A stretch of DNA of 30,153 nt from an uncultured Verrucomicrobiota bacterium (GCA_945483525.1 CALYRV010000009.1:1-30153); one strand, 5' to 3'. Shown: positions 1-8,074, numbered from the stretch's first letter. Numbers and translations: made by a program. Notes: generated from the letters alone by a model not told the origin.

Positions 1-857
1 CCGGCAACGAGATCCTCCAGATCCACGGCATCCTCAACGGCACCTGCAACTACATTCTCACGCGGATGGAGAACGAAGGGCTGCCGTTTGATGTTGTTCT
101 CAAGGATGCGCAGAAGCTCGGCTATGCCGAAGCGAATCCATCGCTCGACATCGACGGTTTCGACACCGCCCACAAGGCATGCATCCTCGCCGCGCTCGCG
201 TACGGCTTCCAGCCTACGCTCGATCAGGTACAGGTCGAAGGTATCCGCACGCTTTCGGGAATCGACGTCAAGTACGCCGCCGAATTCGGCTATCGTATCA
301 AGCTCCTTGCCGTCGTCGCCCGTCAGGGAGACGAGGTCGAGGTCGGCGTGCATCCGACGCTCATTCCTTTCACGCATATGCTCGCCTCGGTCAACGACGC
401 CTTCAACGCAGCGTGGGTGAAGGGCGACATGAGCGACTACACGATGTATTATGGACGTGGCGCTGGGCGTCTCCCTACTGCTTCGACGGTGGTCGGTGAC
501 ATCGGCGACATCGCGCGCAATCTCGCTCACGGCGAGACGCGCTATGTGCGCGGAGTGCCAGACTACGCGGAAGGCAAGGTCAAGCTCCGCGCGGCCGGCG
601 AGATCGCGTCGAAGTTCTATCTCCGCTTCATGCTTGCGGATAAGCCTGGCGCTATGGGCGTCGTCGCAACCGCGCTCGGCAAGCACGGCGTTTCGCTGAT
701 GACCGTCTCTCAGAAGGGAGCCGTCGAAGGAAACCTCCCCGTACCCGTCGTCGCGCTCACACACAAGGCGAAGGCAGCGGACGTTGATGCCGCGCTTGCG
801 GAGATCAAGGCGTCCGGTGTAATCGGCGAAGACCCGATCAAACTGCGTGTGATCTGA
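1..857 (+). CDS. hom: Homoserine dehydrogenase, C-terminal part (5' end outside window)
   Basis: This enzyme makes homoserine from aspartate semialdehyde with NAD(P)H, the branch point to threonine and methionine. The frame is open from base 3, so the NAD-binding N-terminus lies upstream of the window. Visible family features are GILNGTCNYIL, then the AQKLGYAEANPSLDIDGFD stretch with the following DTAHK, whose Lys is the conserved catalytic residue, and GRGAGRLPTASTVVGDI. A C-terminal ACT domain starts near FYLRFMLADKPGAMG and would bind an amino-acid effector such as threonine. The esterase gene follows after 13 nt, suggesting co-transcription. The assignment is firm; only the missing 5' part limits it. 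Confidence 0.95.
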   Translation, partial: GNEILQIHGILNGTCNYILTRMENEGLPFDVVLKDAQKLGYAEANPSLDIDGFDTAHKACILAALAYGFQPTLDQVQVEGIRTLSGIDVKYAAEFGYRIKLLAVVARQGDEVEVGVHPTLIPFTHMLASVNDAFNAAWVKGDMSDYTMYYGRGAGRLPTASTVVGDIGDIARNLAHGETRYVRGVPDYAEGKVKLRAAGEIASKFYLRFMLADKPGAMGVVATALGKHGVSLMTVSQKGAVEGNLPVPVVALTHKAKAADVDAALAEIKASGVIGEDPIKLRVI

Positions 858-870
858 GGGGAGGGACGTG

Positions 871-1479
871 ATGGACGTCCCGAAGATCCTTTATCTTCAC
901 GGCTTCGCCTCCAGCGGAGCGAGCGGCACCGTCGATCTGCTGCGGCGTGAATTCTGGACCAATCGGTCGGAATCCGATCGTCTGCAGATTATCGCCCCGG
1001 ACATTCCGGTCGATCCAGTCGAAGCGCTCCCGTTCATCCGGAAGCTTGTCGAGAAGGAGGATCCGATCCTCATCATCGGTACCTCCATGGGCGGCACCTA
1101 CGCGCAGCAGCTACGCGGACGCACCCGCATCTGCATCAATCCTTCCTTCTCGATGTCCAAGCTCTATTCGTGGCTTCACGTCGGCAAGTACAAATGGCTC
1201 TCGAAGCGGAAGGACGGCGCGCTCGAGTTCCATGTCTACAAGGAGACGATAGAGCACTTCGCCGAAATGGAGGCGCATCAGTTCGACGGCATCACCGCTG
1301 ATGACCGGCAGCTCTGTTTCGGACTCTTCGCCGACAAGGACGAACTTGCTCCCGGCAATCAGCCGGTTTTCGAACAGCACTATCCCGGACAGTCCCGCAC
1401 CTTCGAAGGCGGACACCGCCTCAACGACGACGCGGTGAAGAACGTGCTGCTGCCGTTCATCGGCGAATTGGGAATCTGA
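871..1479 (+). CDS. YqiA-like alpha/beta-hydrolase (esterase)
   Basis: A small single-domain alpha/beta hydrolase of about 202 residues, probably a cytoplasmic esterase with unknown substrate. It opens with the strand and oxyanion segment ILYLHGFASSGAS, has the nucleophile elbow GTSMGG (Ser nucleophile), an acidic residue in GLFADKDEL and a late His in EGGHRL, giving a Ser-Asp-His triad in the usual order and spacing. Length and layout match the YqiA/UPF0227 group. A GTG three bases upstream (868) is also possible; ATG 871 was chosen because GGGGAGGG ends about 6 nt before it. No signal peptide is seen. It sits between hom and tsaC with almost no gaps. Confidence 0.8.
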   Translation: MDVPKILYLHGFASSGASGTVDLLRREFWTNRSESDRLQIIAPDIPVDPVEALPFIRKLVEKEDPILIIGTSMGGTYAQQLRGRTRICINPSFSMSKLYSWLHVGKYKWLSKRKDGALEFHVYKETIEHFAEMEAHQFDGITADDRQLCFGLFADKDELAPGNQPVFEQHYPGQSRTFEGGHRLNDDAVKNVLLPFIGELGI

Positions 1480-1480
1480 T

Positions 1481-2026
1481 ATGAAGATCGTCAAGGCGGA
1501 TGTCGAAGGAATGGAACTGGCGGTGAAGACGCTGTGCTCCGGAGGGGTCGCGGTGATTCCGACCGATACGGTGTACGGACTCGCCGCGCATCCTGATTTT
1601 CCCGCTGCGGTCGAGCGGCTCTACACGATCAAGGCTCGCGACGCGAAGAAGCCAATCGCGCTGCTCGCATCCGATGCTGATGCCGCGGCGAAGTTCATCG
1701 GTGAAGATGCATCGAAACTCGGCGCCAGATACTGGCCCGGTGCGCTCACGATCGTCTCGCAGGGCGAAGGACTCCGCATCCCCGACCACGAATGGACCCG
1801 TGAGCTGTTGCGCCGCTGCGGAGGAGTATTGCGCGTGACGAGCGCGAACATGTCGGGACAGTGTCCCGCGACGGATGCCGAAGCGTCGCTCGCCGACATC
1901 GGACTCTCCGCGGATCTCGTGGTCGATGACGGCGTCTCTCCCGGCGGTACTGCGTCAACCGTGGTGAAGCTCGAGAGCGGAAGAATCTCGGTGCTTCGTG
2001 AAGGTCCCGTAAAGGTCGAGTGGTAG
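1481..2026 (+). CDS. tsaC: L-threonylcarbamoyladenylate synthase (YrdC/Sua5 family)
   Basis: This enzyme makes threonylcarbamoyl-AMP from threonine, bicarbonate and ATP, the first step of t6A formation at position 37 of ANN-decoding tRNAs. The 181-residue protein is a bare YrdC domain with no Sua5 C-terminal domain. The signature GGVAVIPTDTVYGLAAH is near the N-terminus, followed by KARDAKKPIALL with the substrate-binding Lys/Arg, and TSANMSGQ near residue 120. The start lies one base after the previous stop, so translation is probably coupled. The last codons (VEW, stop) fall inside repeat copy A, so the repeat seems to have set the present C-terminus. Confidence 0.93.
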   Translation: MKIVKADVEGMELAVKTLCSGGVAVIPTDTVYGLAAHPDFPAAVERLYTIKARDAKKPIALLASDADAAAKFIGEDASKLGARYWPGALTIVSQGEGLRIPDHEWTRELLRRCGGVLRVTSANMSGQCPATDAEASLADIGLSADLVVDDGVSPGGTASTVVKLESGRISVLREGPVKVEW

Positions 2027-2050
2027 TGGAAAGTGGTAGTGGTATAGAGG
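2019..2050 (+). repeat. GTGGTAGTGG repeat, copy A
   Basis: A G/T-rich tract in which GTGGTAGTGG occurs twice, 13 bases apart, joined by AAA and followed by TATAGAGG. It overlaps the tsaC stop codon and ends just before the rluB promoter. The same core recurs at 2793-2814 and 3391-3411, and inverted at 3080-3112 and 3430-3461. It reads as an interspersed family of partly tandem structure. Confidence 0.85.
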
Positions 2051-2057
2051 AATGTAG

Positions 2058-2063
2058 TATAAT
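2058..2063 (+). promoter_or_regulatory. -10 box of rluB promoter
   Basis: A perfect TATAAT lies directly after repeat copy A. Its last base is 7 nt before the ATG at 2071, so transcription should begin at or within a base or two of the start codon, and no Shine-Dalgarno sequence can precede it. No good -35 is seen; unlike the other promoters here it lacks the TGn extension. Confidence 0.6.
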
Positions 2064-2070
2064 ATCTGCG

Positions 2071-2790
2071 ATGGAGAGACTACAGAACATTCTATCTCAT
2101 GCTGGCGTGGCGTCTAGACGTCACGCGGCGGAGCTGATTGAGGCGGGGCATGTCACGGTGGACGGCATCATCGTCAGGGAGCCGGGCGCGCGGTTCGATC
2201 CGTCGGCGGTGAAGATAGCGGTGGACGGACGCGGCATTTCTGCCGCGGAGAAGAAGCGCACGATTATGCTCTACAAGCCGATAGGGGTTCTCAGCTCGAT
2301 GAGTGATCCGTTCGGAGGCAAGACCGTCGCGGACATCGTCGATTGCGGCGAGCGGCTGGTGCCGGTGGGGCGTCTCGACAAGGACAGTGAAGGCATGCTC
2401 TTGATGTCGAATGACGGCGATTTGACGTTGAAGCTCACGCATCCGCGTTATGAGCACGAGAAGACGTATATTGTGCGGGCGGCAGGGAAGTGGAGCGATG
2501 AGAAGCTTAGGACGCTGCGCGGGAGGATCAAGATGCCGGATGGGTATGAGATTCGTCCGTGTCCCGTGCGCGTGCTCGAAGACGAGAACTGGGAGCCGAA
2601 CGTGACGATGCTGGAGTTCCGTCTTCGCGAAGGACGCAAGCGTCAGATCCGTTACATGTGTTCGGCCGCGCATCTCGTCGTCCTCTCCCTTAAGCGTGTC
2701 GCGGTCGGTTCGCTCCGTCTTGACCCGATGCTCCGTCCCGGAGAATGGCGTGATCTCACGGATGAGGAACTGGTATTATTGAGAAATTAG
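2071..2790 (+). CDS. rRNA pseudouridine synthase, RluB/RsuA family
   Basis: This protein isomerises a specific uridine to pseudouridine in ribosomal RNA, most likely 23S (RluB type), though the 16S RsuA role cannot be excluded. An N-terminal S4 RNA-binding domain covers about residues 1-60 (LQNILSHAGVASRRHAAELI). The catalytic domain follows, with GRLDKDSEGMLLMSNDGD containing the catalytic Asp and the conserved RLREGRKRQIRYM stretch near the C-terminus. The frame extends upstream to 2020, but that part is repeat sequence and a promoter; ATG 2071 begins exactly where the S4 domain begins. Length is 239 residues, normal for the family. Confidence 0.9.
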   Translation: MERLQNILSHAGVASRRHAAELIEAGHVTVDGIIVREPGARFDPSAVKIAVDGRGISAAEKKRTIMLYKPIGVLSSMSDPFGGKTVADIVDCGERLVPVGRLDKDSEGMLLMSNDGDLTLKLTHPRYEHEKTYIVRAAGKWSDEKLRTLRGRIKMPDGYEIRPCPVRVLEDENWEPNVTMLEFRLREGRKRQIRYMCSAAHLVVLSLKRVAVGSLRLDPMLRPGEWRDLTDEELVLLRN

Positions 2791-2792
2791 AG

Positions 2793-2814
2793 AAAGTGGT
2801 AGTGGTACAATGGA
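2793..2814 (+). repeat. GTGGTAGTGG repeat, copy B (half unit)
   Basis: The tract AAAGTGGTAGTGG followed by TACAATGGA is one half of the family core. It fills most of the 36-nt gap between rluB and rsmD. Its tail TGGTACAAT fits an extended -10 promoter (TGnTAnAAT) 16 nt before the rsmD start, so the repeat may carry the rsmD promoter. That is inference. Confidence 0.75.
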
Positions 2815-2826
2815 TGGTTTCAGTTT

Positions 2827-3393
2827 ATGAGAATTACCGGCGGACAGTTTTGCGGAAGGATTCTGAAGGTGCCGAAGTCGGAGGCGATCCGTCCCACACA
2901 GGACCGCGTGCGCGAGAGTGTCTTCAACATCATCCAGTGCGAGATCGGCGGCAAGTGTTTCCTTGATCTCTTCTCGGGATCGGGCGCGGTTGGACTCGAA
3001 GCCCTAAGCCGCGGCGCTTCAGCCGCGACCTTCGTTGAGATGAACCGTAAGCACCTTGCGACGCTTAAGGAAAATCTTTCCATTGTACCACTACCACTTC
3101 CCACTACCACTATAATTGCGTCTGACGTCTATAAGTGGATTTCCTCCTACACTGGTCCCGGCTTCGACATCGCCTTCGCCGATCCGCCTTATGCGCTTGG
3201 CGAGGAGAAGGGCTATGCGAGCGTGCTGAAGACGCTGGCGGAGCGGAACGTCGTGAAGGCGGGCGGAATGTTCATCGCGGAGATGACCGCGGTTCAGAAG
3301 GCGGAGGAGACGCCGGGATGGGATCTTCTCCGCGACCGAACTTACGGCAAGACGCGTATCTGCATTTGGAGAAGGTTAAGTTGTAGTTCATAG
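2827..3393 (+). CDS. rsmD: 16S rRNA (guanine-N2)-methyltransferase RsmD
   Basis: This enzyme methylates N2 of G966 in 16S rRNA using S-adenosylmethionine. The 188-residue Rossmann-fold protein has the N-terminal MRITGGQFCGRILKVP and PTQDRVRESVFNI stretches typical of RsmD, motif I DLFSGSGAVGLEALSRGA and the catalytic FADPPYAL. Between KENLS and IIASDVY the peptide IVPLPLPTTT is encoded by an inverted copy of the GTGGTAGTGG repeat. It lies in frame between motif I and the catalytic motif, where a loop is expected, so the enzyme may still be active. No Shine-Dalgarno sequence is visible. The C-terminus WRRLSCSS ends just before another repeat copy. Confidence 0.92.
   Translation: MRITGGQFCGRILKVPKSEAIRPTQDRVRESVFNIIQCEIGGKCFLDLFSGSGAVGLEALSRGASAATFVEMNRKHLATLKENLSIVPLPLPTTTIIASDVYKWISSYTGPGFDIAFADPPYALGEEKGYASVLKTLAERNVVKAGGMFIAEMTAVQKAEETPGWDLLRDRTYGKTRICIWRRLSCSS
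3080..3115 (-). repeat. GTGGTAGTGG repeat, copy C, inside rsmD
   Basis: An inverted, nearly full-length copy of the repeat (reading CCATTGTACCACTACCAC on the + strand, then a second CCACTACCAC). It differs from copy E at about one base in the shared core and is translated in frame as part of RsmD. It is the only copy in the window lying inside a coding region. Confidence 0.85.
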
Positions 3394-3463
3394 TTGTAGT
3401 GGTACAGAGGATGTTATGATCTTTATCTTCCATTGTACCACTACCACTTTCCACTACCACTAA
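3391..3463. repeat. Repeat copies D and E as an inverted pair
   Basis: Copy D (+, about 3391-3411) and full-length copy E (inverted, about 3430-3461) face each other across the rsmD-queF gap. GTAGTGGTAC in D is perfectly complementary to GTACCACTAC in E, giving a 10-bp stem with a loop of about 29 nt. A CTAAAAA run follows, but there is no clear U-tract, so terminator function is unproven. The pair ends shortly before the AAGGA ribosome site of queF. Confidence 0.7.
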
Positions 3464-3482
3464 AAACTTAAGGAATAAATCA

Positions 3483-3950
3483 ATGAATAAAGAGCTCAAA
3501 GTTCTCGGTAAACAGGTCAAGGTTCCGATGGAATATAATCCTGGAGTGCTGGATGCATTCGACAATAAGCATCCCGAGCGGGATTACTGGGTGACGTTTA
3601 CGGCTCCAGAGTTCACGACGCTGTGTCCGAAGACGGGTCAACCAGACTTTGCGACGATTACGATTCGTTATATTCCGGGAAAGAAGTTGGTGGAATCAAA
3701 ATCTCTTAAGTTATATCTCTTCGGCTTTCGCAATCATGGCGATTTCCATGAAGATGTAATCAACATCATTTACAATGATATCGACAAGTTGTTAACACCC
3801 AAATATCTTGAAGTTTTTGGCAAATTTGCGCCGCGCGGCGGCATTTCCATTGATCCCTTCGTCAATGGCGGACGCGGTAAGACTTATAAACAACTTGCTG
3901 ACACTCGGTTTGTTAACTGGAAAGGCGTTAGGGGAGAACGGGGAGAATGA
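3483..3950 (+). CDS. queF: NADPH-dependent 7-cyano-7-deazaguanine reductase
   Basis: QueF reduces preQ0 to preQ1 in queuosine biosynthesis, a nitrile-to-amine reduction in the cytoplasm. The sequence has [20 protein letters not shown] with the catalytic Cys that forms the thioimide, [20 protein letters not shown], typical of the family, and the late [11 protein letters not shown] segment. At 155 residues it is the single-domain (YkvM-like) form. AAGGA lies 8-9 nt before the start. The C-terminal tail after [11 protein letters not shown] is long and ends in GVRGERGE, just before the intron-like fragment, and may be altered. No preQ1 riboswitch was recognised in the short upstream gap. Confidence 0.95.
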   Translation: MNKELKVLGKQVKVPMEYNPGVLDAFDNKHPERDYWVTFTAPEFTTLCPKTGQPDFATITIRYIPGKKLVESKSLKLYLFGFRNHGDFHEDVINIIYNDIDKLLTPKYLEVFGKFAPRGGISIDPFVNGGRGKTYKQLADTRFVNWKGVRGERGE

Positions 3951-3982
3951 GGAAGTAGGGATAATGAAAGGAACGCCACGCA

Positions 3983-5974
3983 ATGACAAACGCAATTCTT
4001 CGGGGAAAGCCGGATGCGGGAAATCCGCACGCTCGGTTTGATGAGGGGGAAGTCGCATCAGAGAAGCCGAGGCGTGGGTCTTTACTCTATAGGGCTTTTG
4101 CGATATTCGCGTTTCTCCCGTTTGTGACGCTCGGGGCGGGGGAGGTGCGGCTCGGCGGCGCGATCGGCGCGAAGGCGGACCGGTTTCTGCAGGAGCGCGT
4201 CTTCTCGGATTACGCGCGGACGGTGATGTTCGCCGAGGCCGAGCGGGCGTTTGACACCTGTTTCGACGACGACCCCGGTCATCCGGACGAGGGCTACTGG
4301 CAAGGCGAGTACTGGGGCAAACTCATGCTAGGACTCGTCGAGGGTGCCCGTTACGGACATGACGAAGACCTGAAACGGTGGTGTCTGGAGCGTGCGCGCG
4401 AGCTCATCCGTAAGCATCAGCGTGAGGACGGCTACCTCTGCACATACCGTGACGAGACGGTGCTCACCTATCCGCAGCGGTGGAACTGGAATATCTGGGG
4501 ACGCAAGTACACGCTCTGGGCCCTAATCGAAGTCTACGAGGCGACGTGCGAGAAGGACATCCTCGATGCCGCGGCGAAACTGGCGGACCATCTGATCGAG
4601 TCGCTGCATCGGCAGGGATTGGAAATCTGGGAGACCGGGTGTTATGTCGGCCTAGCCTCCATGAGCATCCTGAAGCCGATCCTGCTCCTCGACCGATATC
4701 GCCCGACTCCCCGTTACCGGGAGTTCGCGGACGAGATTGTGCGCGGTTGGGAGCGTGCCGGCAATCCTGCACCGAACCTTATTGCCAACGCCTTCTCCGA
4801 CCGTCCGCTGGCGGACTGGTACGGGGTGCCGGAGGAGTGGGCGAAGGCCTACGAGCTCATGAGCTGCCTCGAGGGGCTCGTAGAATACGCGCGCGTTATG
4901 GACGAGAAGCGAATCCTGACGGCCGTCGAGCGCATCTGGGAGAAGCTGGCGAAGTACGAGGCGAACCCCGTCGGGTCCGTCGCCTACTTCGATCACTTCT
5001 ACAACGCTCGATCGATTCCGAACGGGTTGAGCGAGCCGTGCGATATCACGCATTGGATACGGCTTTCTCGCGAGTTGTTCCTGATGACAGACGACGGCAA
5101 GTACCTTGATGCGATCGAAGTCGCGTTTTACAACGGATTCATGGCCGCTGTCTGGCGCGACGGCAAGTGGGGCGCGCATGCGGTCCGTTCCCATGGCTGC
5201 CGTCATCGCGCCGCGCCGCGCCAGGTCGGCATGCGGAATACGCAGTGTTGCGTTGCGAACATTCCGCGGACCTTTTTCGATTTCGCCGCGACGGCGGTGA
5301 CGCGGCTTGCGGACGGCACGGTCAGCGTCAATCTGCTTGGCGAAAGCGAGGCGACGTTCCCGGATGGAGTAAAGGTCCGGGTCGTGGGCGGATACCCGGT
5401 TCGCGAGCACGTCGCGGTGCTGGTCCAGTCGCCGAAGCCGGTCAAGGTCCGCGTCCGCGTTCCGGACTGGTGTCCGTGGGTCGACGTGCGCGGATACCGG
5501 GGCAAGGTGCTGATGCTCTGGACGAAGGTCCATGGCGGCTGGTTCGATTTCCCGGCCGCGGACAGCCATGATCTCGTACTCGACTACCGGATGCCGGCGA
5601 CGATCGTGCAGTTCCCCGGTGTGCCGGTCGTTCCCGGCGTCGGAACCTGGGCTGAACGGTTCTGGAGCGTAGACAATCCCGAGGTGGCGCCGTATTTCCG
5701 AACCACCGCGGCCTCCCGCATCTTGAAGGGCCCGCTGATCCTCGCCAAGTCGAAGAACGCCGGTACCGATCCCGCCGGAATCCTCTCCGCCGACACGATC
5801 GACGGACGCGGTTTCGGTGCGACGCTCGAGCAGCTGGAGCCGAAGGGGACCTGGGGACGCTGGCGGCTGACGCTCACGGGTCGCGACGGCGAGAAGGTGA
5901 CGACGGACGTCTGCGACTTTCAGAGCGCCGCGGATTTCGATGATCCTGACAACCTCTTTTCAATCTGGTTCTGA
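3983..5974 (+). CDS. GH127-type glycosidase (DUF1680), likely beta-L-arabinofuranosidase
   Basis: A 663-residue protein of the DUF1680/GH127 family, whose characterised members remove beta-L-arabinofuranose from plant glycans. The helical barrel is evident from GYWQGEYWGKLMLGLVEGA onward. SEPCD near residue 351 and NTQCCVAN near 420 supply the Glu and three Cys expected for the zinc site and Cys nucleophile of GH127. A beta-rich domain follows from about residue 450. A hydrophobic segment (AFAIFAFLPFVTLGAGE, about residues 38-54) resembles a signal-peptide core, but about 37 unusual residues precede it, and those from about residue 9 are read from group II intron-like sequence. No better start exists in frame. 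GH92 follows after 2 nt, implying one mRNA and related substrates. Confidence 0.85.
   Translation: MTNAILRGKPDAGNPHARFDEGEVASEKPRRGSLLYRAFAIFAFLPFVTLGAGEVRLGGAIGAKADRFLQERVFSDYARTVMFAEAERAFDTCFDDDPGHPDEGYWQGEYWGKLMLGLVEGARYGHDEDLKRWCLERARELIRKHQREDGYLCTYRDETVLTYPQRWNWNIWGRKYTLWALIEVYEATCEKDILDAAAKLADHLIESLHRQGLEIWETGCYVGLASMSILKPILLLDRYRPTPRYREFADEIVRGWERAGNPAPNLIANAFSDRPLADWYGVPEEWAKAYELMSCLEGLVEYARVMDEKRILTAVERIWEKLAKYEANPVGSVAYFDHFYNARSIPNGLSEPCDITHWIRLSRELFLMTDDGKYLDAIEVAFYNGFMAAVWRDGKWGAHAVRSHGCRHRAAPRQVGMRNTQCCVANIPRTFFDFAATAVTRLADGTVSVNLLGESEATFPDGVKVRVVGGYPVREHVAVLVQSPKPVKVRVRVPDWCPWVDVRGYRGKVLMLWTKVHGGWFDFPAADSHDLVLDYRMPATIVQFPGVPVVPGVGTWAERFWSVDNPEVAPYFRTTAASRILKGPLILAKSKNAGTDPAGILSADTIDGRGFGATLEQLEPKGTWGRWRLTLTGRDGEKVTTDVCDFQSAADFDDPDNLFSIWF
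4006..4090 (+). mobile_element. Group II intron 3' fragment (domains V and VI)
   Basis: Bases 4007-4039 fold like catalytic domain V: AAGCCG pairs with CGGTTT, including the AGC triad with its G-U pair, and TGCGG pairs with CCGCA around a GAAA-type loop. The loop side is about one base short of the usual 34-nt form. The following 51 nt fit domain VI: GAAG pairs with CTTT, GAG with CTC, and an unpaired A (4084) lies 7 nt from the predicted 3' end ...CTCTAT|AGG, as expected for the branch point. No reverse transcriptase or upstream domains are present; queF ends at 3950. It is therefore a remnant, and it is translated as the N-terminus of the GH127 gene. Confidence 0.65.
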
Positions 5975-5976
5975 AA

Positions 5977-8064
5977 ATGAAAAGTCCTGTTCTGTCGTAT
6001 CTGGCAGGCCTGATCTGCGTGACGGGGTTCGCGGCAGAGCGTCCGCTCGTCGATTGCGTGGATCCGATGATCGGCGCGATTACGCTCTCCGGCTACGGCG
6101 GACACGGCCTCGGCAAGACCTTCCCCGGCGCGACGACGCCGTTCGGGATGGTGCAGCTCTCGCCCGACACGATCACCGGCGGCGATAACGGGTCGGGCTA
6201 CTCGTATCACCACGAGACGATCGAGGGCTTCTCGATGACGCACATGAGCGGCATCGGCTGGTACGGGGACCTCGGGGACTTCCAGGTGATGCCCGCGGAC
6301 GGTCCCGCGCGTTTCTCGCATTCCAACGAGGTGGCGAAGGCGGGTTATTACGCGGTCACGCTGGATAATCCGAAAGTGCACGTGAGTCTTACGGCGGATC
6401 CTAAGCAATGCGGAATCTACCGCTTCACTTATCCGAAGAGCGAGAAGAGCGTCCTCAAGATCGACCTCGCGCGGCGCATCGGCGAGCTTTCGCGTGCCAA
6501 GCGCTTTTCGCGCCAGACGCTTGTCATCGAGGACGATCACACGTTTTCGGGTTCAATCCAGTGCGATCATCGCGACGGCGGATGGGGACGCGGCGCCGGA
6601 CTCGTCGATTATACGCTTTATTTCTACGCGAAGTTCATGCCGACTTGCGGGCATTCCCTCAAGGACGCCGTCGTAACAGGGGCGCCAAGCAATACCGTGC
6701 TTCGGCTGGAGTTTCCGACGCGCGAAGGCGAGCTGGTCTTCCTGCGCGTCTGGATTTCCTACGAGTCGGTCGAGAAGGCGCGCGAACTGTGCCATGCGTG
6801 GGAGCGCGATTGCATGCGGGAGCATCCACCCGTCGGATATCAGTGGTTCGACGTGTTCGACCGTGTCAAGGTAAAGGGCGGGACGGAAAAGGAACGGCGC
6901 ATTTTCGCGACCGCCGTTTATCACGCGTGTCTCGATCCGCGGAAGATTGATCTGCCTGGACAGTCCCGCACGGTCTTCTCGGGGTGGGACGTCTTCCGCA
7001 GCGAGATGCCGCTGTTGACACTGCTTTTCCCGGATGTTGTCACCGATACGATCAACGCGATGATGGGCGTGATGGAATCGGGCAGGCGTGACACGCTGCC
7101 CGTCTGGGATCTCTTCGGCTGCAAGTCCGGCTGTATGGTCGGCAATCCCCTCATTCCCGTCATCGCGACCGCGCAGGAGGCGGGACTCGAGGGCGTCGAC
7201 TACGAGAAGGCGCTCGAGTTCGCGGTGAAGACGACGGCGAAGCGCGGCAATCGGGACTGCGGCTATACGCCGGGTTCGCTTTCGGAGACGCTCGAGTACT
7301 GTTTCGACGACTGGTGCGTTTCGGAGATCGCGCGGCGTCTCGGCAAGGACGATGTTGCCGCGCGGTTCGCCGCGCGGGCGCAGTGGTACACGAACGTCTG
7401 GGATACGTCCGTCGGCTGGATGCGGACGCGCAACGCGGACGGTTCGTGGCGTGAGTGGAAGGGCGAGACGACGCACGGACAGGGTTCGGTCGAGTCGAAT
7501 CCGCTCCAGCAGGGCTGGTTCGTGCCGCAAGATGTCAACGGACTTATCCGGCTTATGGGCGGACGCGAGAAGTTCGTCGCCAAGCTTGAGGAGTTCTTCG
7601 AGAAGGCGCCGGACGATTTCCTCTGGGGCGACTACTACAACCATCCGAACGAGCCGAGTCATCACATCGTCTTCCTCTTCGCGGCGGCGGGGCGTCCGGA
7701 CCTCACCTGGAAGTGGACGCGGCGGATTCTCGCGAAGGCGTATGGCGACGACGTCCGCGGACTTTGCGGCAACGACGACGTCGGACAGATGAGTGCGTGG
7801 TACGTGCTCGCGGCGATGGGGTTGAACCCGATGTGTCCCGGAGACGGACGCTGGTTCCTGACACCGCCGATTTTCGAGGAGACGACGATTCGGCTCGATC
7901 CGCGGTTCTATCCCGGCGGCACGTTCACGATCCGCACGCGAGGCGTGGTCTCTGGCGGACGCATTGCCGCGGTACGGCTGAACGGACGGAAGATCGCTAC
8001 GCCGTGGATCACGACGAGGGACATCGCTTCGGGCGGCGTTTTGGAACTTGAACTCAAACCGTGA
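5977..8064 (+). CDS. Secreted GH92 alpha-mannosidase family protein
   Basis: GH92 enzymes are calcium-dependent exo-alpha-mannosidases acting on N-glycans and mannans. The 695-residue protein starts with a signal peptide (MKSPVLSYLAGLICVTGFAA), then the family opening VDCVDPMIGA and KTFPGATTPFGMVQLSPDT, GGDNGSGYSYHHETIEGFSMTH, and SGWDVFRSEMPLLTLLFPD. The catalytic core shows YNHPNEPSHH, with the Glu general acid, and GNDDVGQMSAWYVLAAMG. All core motifs are present and the length is typical. The start is 2 nt after the GH127 stop. Predicted location is periplasm or outside. The preferred linkage cannot be read from sequence. Confidence 0.93.
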   Translation: MKSPVLSYLAGLICVTGFAAERPLVDCVDPMIGAITLSGYGGHGLGKTFPGATTPFGMVQLSPDTITGGDNGSGYSYHHETIEGFSMTHMSGIGWYGDLGDFQVMPADGPARFSHSNEVAKAGYYAVTLDNPKVHVSLTADPKQCGIYRFTYPKSEKSVLKIDLARRIGELSRAKRFSRQTLVIEDDHTFSGSIQCDHRDGGWGRGAGLVDYTLYFYAKFMPTCGHSLKDAVVTGAPSNTVLRLEFPTREGELVFLRVWISYESVEKARELCHAWERDCMREHPPVGYQWFDVFDRVKVKGGTEKERRIFATAVYHACLDPRKIDLPGQSRTVFSGWDVFRSEMPLLTLLFPDVVTDTINAMMGVMESGRRDTLPVWDLFGCKSGCMVGNPLIPVIATAQEAGLEGVDYEKALEFAVKTTAKRGNRDCGYTPGSLSETLEYCFDDWCVSEIARRLGKDDVAARFAARAQWYTNVWDTSVGWMRTRNADGSWREWKGETTHGQGSVESNPLQQGWFVPQDVNGLIRLMGGREKFVAKLEEFFEKAPDDFLWGDYYNHPNEPSHHIVFLFAAAGRPDLTWKWTRRILAKAYGDDVRGLCGNDDVGQMSAWYVLAAMGLNPMCPGDGRWFLTPPIFEETTIRLDPRFYPGGTFTIRTRGVVSGGRIAAVRLNGRKIATPWITTRDIASGGVLELELKP

Positions 8065-8074
8065 AGATTGAACT

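Noticed and set aside
3808..4041. Short plus frame overlapping queF and the intron-like fragment
   Set aside because: It starts inside queF in another frame, and its C-terminal part is just a different reading of the domain V sequence.
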